Below are positions 27,747 through 30,589 of a stretch of DNA of 30,589 nt, piece after piece. The translations under genes and the position numbers were made by a program. The notes beneath the pieces are model-generated. The model had not been told where the DNA came from and made no database searches. It saw only the letters and a list, made by a program, of their open reading frames with translations. The number at the start of each line of letters is the position of its first letter. Positions within the stretch are counted from its first letter, which is position 1. This DNA comes from Chara braunii (lineage: Eukaryota; Streptophyta; Charophyceae; Charales; Characeae), in assembly GCA_003427395.1 (NCBI GenBank), contig BFEA01000711.1:364965-395553 (forward strand). The letters are read 5' to 3'.

Positions 27747-28588
27747 TCCGGCAGGCAGGGACCCAGGGAAGATGTCTTTGAACTCGTCAAGGATAGAGGT
27801 GAGGGCGGGGTCAAAGGGGGGGGCTTGATCGGGTTTGTCCGTTGGGAGTCAGTCCTCGGGACTTTTGCGGTCAAGGACAAGGCAATAGTAGACGGAGTCG
27901 GGGTTCATACGGGCCATGGGGAGGAATTGATGCAAGGTGATGGAGCCTTGGGAGGTCGGATATGGGACATAGGGCGGGGTTGGTGAGGCGGAGGAAGTTG
28001 GGGTGGAATGCGTATGGCATGTAGTCTAGCCACGGTGTTCCTAAGACGATGTCGCACATCAAATGAGACCCGACTGCGTAGGGTTCCTTGTGTCATGGTG
28101 GTCTCGAGAACCGTGAGGTCCACTACGACGGCGGTGTCTTTGTCCCCTAGACGGATCGTAATCGCGGAGTCGTAACCGGTAGAGGTAAGACCGACTTTCC
28201 AGACACACGCGTCGGTGATGAAGTTGCCGGTGGATCCTATGTCGAGGAGGGCCCGAAACTTAGTGGTAGACGCACCAAGGGTGGCAGCGATGAATTTGAG
28301 GTGGAAACGGGATGAGTTGGCGGTGGAGATAATGGTGTTGAGGTGGCGTTGTTCGTTGCCTAACCGGACAAGCCGATCGAGTCGAGCTTGTTCCTCAACA
28401 ACATCGGAGAAGGTGACAGATGATGGATTTGGAAGGAGGGTGGAGGAGCACGAAGCAGTGGGGGCCATTTCAAGTGATGAAGGTTGCGACACCTCAGGGT
28501 CATCCAATGGAGAGGGTGTCACCGGGGAGGGGGGAGGCAGACCGATTGTCAATGCCAAATGGGTCATTGGTGGGATGGGGGATGTCAT
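27747..28588 (-). pseudogene. pol: Aspartic protease region of element C
   Basis: The active site reads ALLDIGSTGNFIT (D-I-G codons at 28235-28243) where D-S/T-G is required, so Ser/Thr is lost. Downstream, after a frameshift near 28060, CDIVLGTPWLDYMPYAF gives the conserved LG-x-P/D-W-L block. N-terminal sequence is Pro/Ser-rich linker between the gag knuckle and the protease. It would mature the polyprotein in an active relative. Confidence 0.82.
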
Positions 28589-28644
28589 CGGCGGGTTGGT
28601 CGGCAGACGAGTTGTCGATGCTGAGACAAGGTCTTGGGGACTGT

Positions 28645-29644
28645 TCAGGATGAGGAGGGACCCTCGCCTGTGGAGGGGGGTGACGCGGAGGTTGCGGGTC
28701 GAGGGGCCGAGGATTGGCGGGTGAACTGTCCAACATTGGGGCAGTTAGTTTGTTGGTGTCCTAACTGGCGACAACGGAAACATCCACCCTTTGCCTGAAG
28801 GTAGGGTCTTTCCTCGGGTGTGAGTTTCTTGAGGCAGCCCGAGGGGGTGGCCGGGAAATGGCGGCTAGAGCAATCTCTCTTTTCCATTCGTATGAGGTGA
28901 ATGGCAGAGAGTTCGTCGGGGGAAAGTGATGCGGTGTCTAGTGGATCGGAGAGGGTGTTAAGGTCGAGGGAGGTGAACTCATCCAAGGAGGTGGTGGAGG
29001 TGGTGTCATCGGAGGCGATGTTGTGGAAGAAGCGAGGGTGGGGAGAGGTCGATGTAAGTGCAGTCTTGTAGGGGGAGAGGATGCGGTCGAGCTGGAGGGT
29101 ACTAGTGAGGAGGTCGACGAGGGTCATGGGGGGCTCGTGGACAAGGGCGGCTACTAGGTCTTTGCAGCAGACGCGCTTAACGCGAGAGATGAAAGTGAAA
29201 TCACTGACGACGTCTAAGGGGATATGTTGACGAAGCGAGCAGACGTATTGCACAAAACAGTCGGTTGGTCCGTTTTGTTGGAGCCGACAAAATTGGTCGA
29301 TATAGTCGTCGACCGTTTTTTGTGGGCGAAAAGTGGAGGTGACGAGGGTGGCCCACTCAAGGAAGGTGTGAGGCCGGAGACCGCCGTGATGGCGATTAGA
29401 CATTTCGGTGTACCACCAGCGAGCAGCGTTGTCTAGAAGTCGGCCGCCAGCGATGGGGAGCCAGTGGATGAGGGGGATGCAGTGGAAGGAGAAGGCTTGT
29501 TGGAGTTTGGTGAGAAAGAGGATGCCATCCTCATGGGGTTAGCCTGAGAAGGTGGGGATTTCGTCGACGCGGAATGATGGGGGGATTTTGCCTTCTCGGG
29601 GTTAATGGTGGCAAGGGTATTGAAATTAAGGGTTGGAGAGGGAG
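28645..29644 (-). pseudogene. gag: gag of element C (capsid-like domain and CCHC knuckle)
   Basis: The minus strand encodes PPSFRVDEIPTFSG, a TAA at 29539-29541, LFLTKLQQAFSF, LLDNAARWWYTEM, and then a long open frame (29403-28645) with FLEWATLVTSTFRP, VDDYIDQFCRLQQ and the zinc knuckle CFRCRQLGHQQTNC at 28741-28782 (C-x2-C-x4-H-x4-C). These are the standard retrotransposon gag and nucleocapsid motifs. The N-terminus is cut at 29644 by element E, and a frameshift lies near 29590. The retained capsid part is unusually well preserved for such a broken element. Confidence 0.88.
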
Positions 29645-30112
29645 TGTTTCGGACTCCGCCAGGGCTCGACCCCTGGTCTATCTTTTTGTTGTTTCTTCTG
29701 CATCCCGTTTTCGGCCTGGCACCCTCTTTTCCAAACCCCTCCTTTGGTACCGTCGGATTTTGGACAACATGCGCCATGCTGCAATTCGGGCGCCACTTTC
29801 AAATACAACATTTTTCAGTTATGCCCTCGGGGCTTTTGCGAAGATGCCTCTGGTATCGTACGTGTCACCGATACTTATACCGGCTCCCCGTACATTACGG
29901 GGACCAGTCTCGTACCAGTTTTCAACTGCTGTACTCGTACTCGGTGTGACCTACTGTTTCGACATTCGGAATCCAACACTTCGACTTTGTGTCTTTGCCA
30001 CTGTGTCTGCGTCTGTCGAGTTTCTCAGTCGTGTCGAGTGAGTGAGTGTGTGTGTATGCTCTCTCTCTCTCTCTCGGCTCTCTCTGTCTCCCTTAGCCTC
30101 GCGCTCGTCACA
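29645..30112 (+). repeat. 5' LTR of element E (468 bp)
   Basis: It begins TGTTTCGGACTCCGCC and ends GCTCGTCACA (TG...CA). It aligns with the reverse complement of 17020-17533 along most of its length. A CCAGGGCTCGACCCCTGG stem-loop occurs 15 bases in, as in element C. A (TC)n run lies at 30059-30075, and CCCCGTA-CAT-TACGGGG is a small palindrome near 29885-29901. Confidence 0.82.
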
Positions 30113-30113
30113 C

Positions 30114-30125
30114 TGGTATCGGAGC
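30114..30125 (+). other. Primer binding site of element E (initiator Met-tRNA type)
   Basis: TGGTATCGGAGC starts one base after the LTR and differs by one base from TGGTATCAGAGC, the complement of the 3' end of plant initiator tRNA-Met. The next bases GGTTTGAACC also resemble the T-arm complement. Confidence 0.75.
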
Positions 30126-30174
30126 GGTTTGAACCCGCCCGACCCACACTGCTTCGCCGTCACCACCTGGCCAT

Positions 30175-30400
30175 CATCAACATCATCGTCGTGATCGTCG
30201 TCGTAGTGCCACGTCATCATCGTGATCGTCATCGTCGTGATCGTCGTCGTCGTGCCATGTCATCATCGTCATCGTCGTGATCGACGTCATAGTGCCACGT
30301 CATCGTCGTGATCGTCGTTGGCGTGCCACATCGCCATCGTCGTGCCCGTCATCCTCGTCACCGCGTCGTGCCATCCTCGTCATCGTCGTTGCTACCTCCG
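30175..30400 (+). repeat. ATC/GTC-rich tandem repeat in the leader of element E
   Basis: Degenerate CATCGTCGTGATCGTCGT trinucleotide array with a recurring CGTGCCAYGTCATC segment (about 30207, 30251, 30291 and 30330), giving a higher-order period of about 40 bp. Confidence 0.85.
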
Positions 30401-30420
30401 CGCAGATAAGTAATCGATGA

Positions 30421-30515
30421 CAATTTTATTTTATTTTTTTATTTTTTTTTCTTCTTATTCTTCTTTCTCTTTGTTCTTCTTTTCTTCTTATCTTCTTCTT
30501 CTTGTTCTTTGTTAC
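30421..30515 (+). repeat. T-rich and TTC-rich low-complexity tract
   Basis: Poly(T)/TTTTA followed by TTCTTC repeats. No gene is visible from here to the end of the window. Confidence 0.85.
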
Positions 30516-30589
30516 GACTCCGCTCCCGCTCCTGCACAACATCCCCTCCCCGACTCTCGATCTTCCCCCCCCACGCGCGATTCTTCCCC

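Larger units (their letters stand above)
17020..29644 (-). mobile_element. Chromovirus-type Ty3/gypsy element C, inserted into copy B and itself interrupted
   Basis: On the minus strand this runs gag (29644-28645), protease, RT, RNase H, integrase, chromodomain (18784-18599), a 1-kb untranslated tail with tandem repeats, a polypurine tract (17550-17534) and a 3' LTR (17533-17020). The LTR starts TGTTACGG and ends GTCA, and its far side abuts the RT gene of copy B, showing insertion there. RNase H is split at 20336/26591 by insert D, and the 5' part is cut by element E at 29645. Net element sequence is about 6.4 kb. The 5' LTR is not in the window. Confidence 0.88.
29645..30589 (+). mobile_element. 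Element E: start of a plus-strand LTR retrotransposon inserted in gag of element C
   Basis: It has an LTR (29645-30112), then a primer binding site and a repetitive leader that runs off the window. The LTR belongs to the same family as the 3' LTR of element C but is in the opposite orientation, so it is a separate insertion or an inverted piece. The candidate left target duplication is GGGAG (29640-29644); the right one is outside the window. Confidence 0.75.

Noticed and set aside
29655-29680. A tRNA gene at the LTR start of element E
   Set aside because: Only a T-arm-like stem-loop is present. No anticodon arm or matching acceptor stem can be folded around it.
30175-30400. CRISPR-like or regularly spaced array
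   Set aside because: It is a degenerate ATC/GTC trinucleotide repeat without constant repeats and unique spacers.

Overview
This window looks like repeat-dense nuclear DNA of a green-lineage (streptophyte) plant. Evidence: Ty3/gypsy retrotransposons ending in a chromodomain or chromodomain-like tail, a LINE fragment with a plant-type zinc-binding C-terminus, a hAT-like DNA element, long AG/CT tracts, scattered single N bases, and a stray tRNA-Ser(UGA) resembling a plant mitochondrial one. A charophyte alga or early land plant is a guess; nothing here fixes the species. I find no intact host gene. Every recognisable coding region belongs to a decayed mobile element.

Layout, left to right. (1) 1-7472, plus strand: Ty3/gypsy copy A. 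It has a repetitive leader, gag, protease, RT, RNase H, integrase, a chromodomain-like tail and a 3' LTR at 6611-7472; its 5' LTR lies outside the window. (2) 7473-12567: intergenic or repeat DNA with an AG tract, palindromes, a 111-nt miRNA-like hairpin, a 5'-truncated LINE and a second large inverted repeat. (3) 12568-14112: a non-autonomous hAT-like element with CAGGG termini and a near-perfect 8-bp target duplication. (4) 14974-17019, minus strand: copy B, same family as A, with an internal deletion fusing mid-integrase to the LTR. (5) 17020-29644, minus strand: element C, a second chromovirus family that landed in the RT gene of copy B. It carries its own 3' LTR, polypurine tract, chromodomain, integrase, RNase H, RT, protease and gag. 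Its RNase H gene is split by about 6.25 kb of foreign DNA (20337-26590), which holds the tRNA-Ser and an unrecognised decayed ORF. (6) 29645-30589, plus strand: element E, an LTR of the same family as C's but in the opposite orientation. It is followed by a Met-tRNA-like primer binding site and interrupts the gag of C.

The elements therefore form a nest: B is broken by C, and C is broken by insert D and by E. In the autonomous families the genes would act in sequence: Gag packages RNA, protease matures the polyprotein, RT and RNase H make cDNA, and integrase inserts it, guided by the chromodomain. All copies here carry stops, frameshifts or lost catalytic residues, so none is likely to move by itself. 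The signals most worth follow-up are the W-box array in the leader of A, the hairpin at 10307-10417, the contents of insert D and the hAT-like element.
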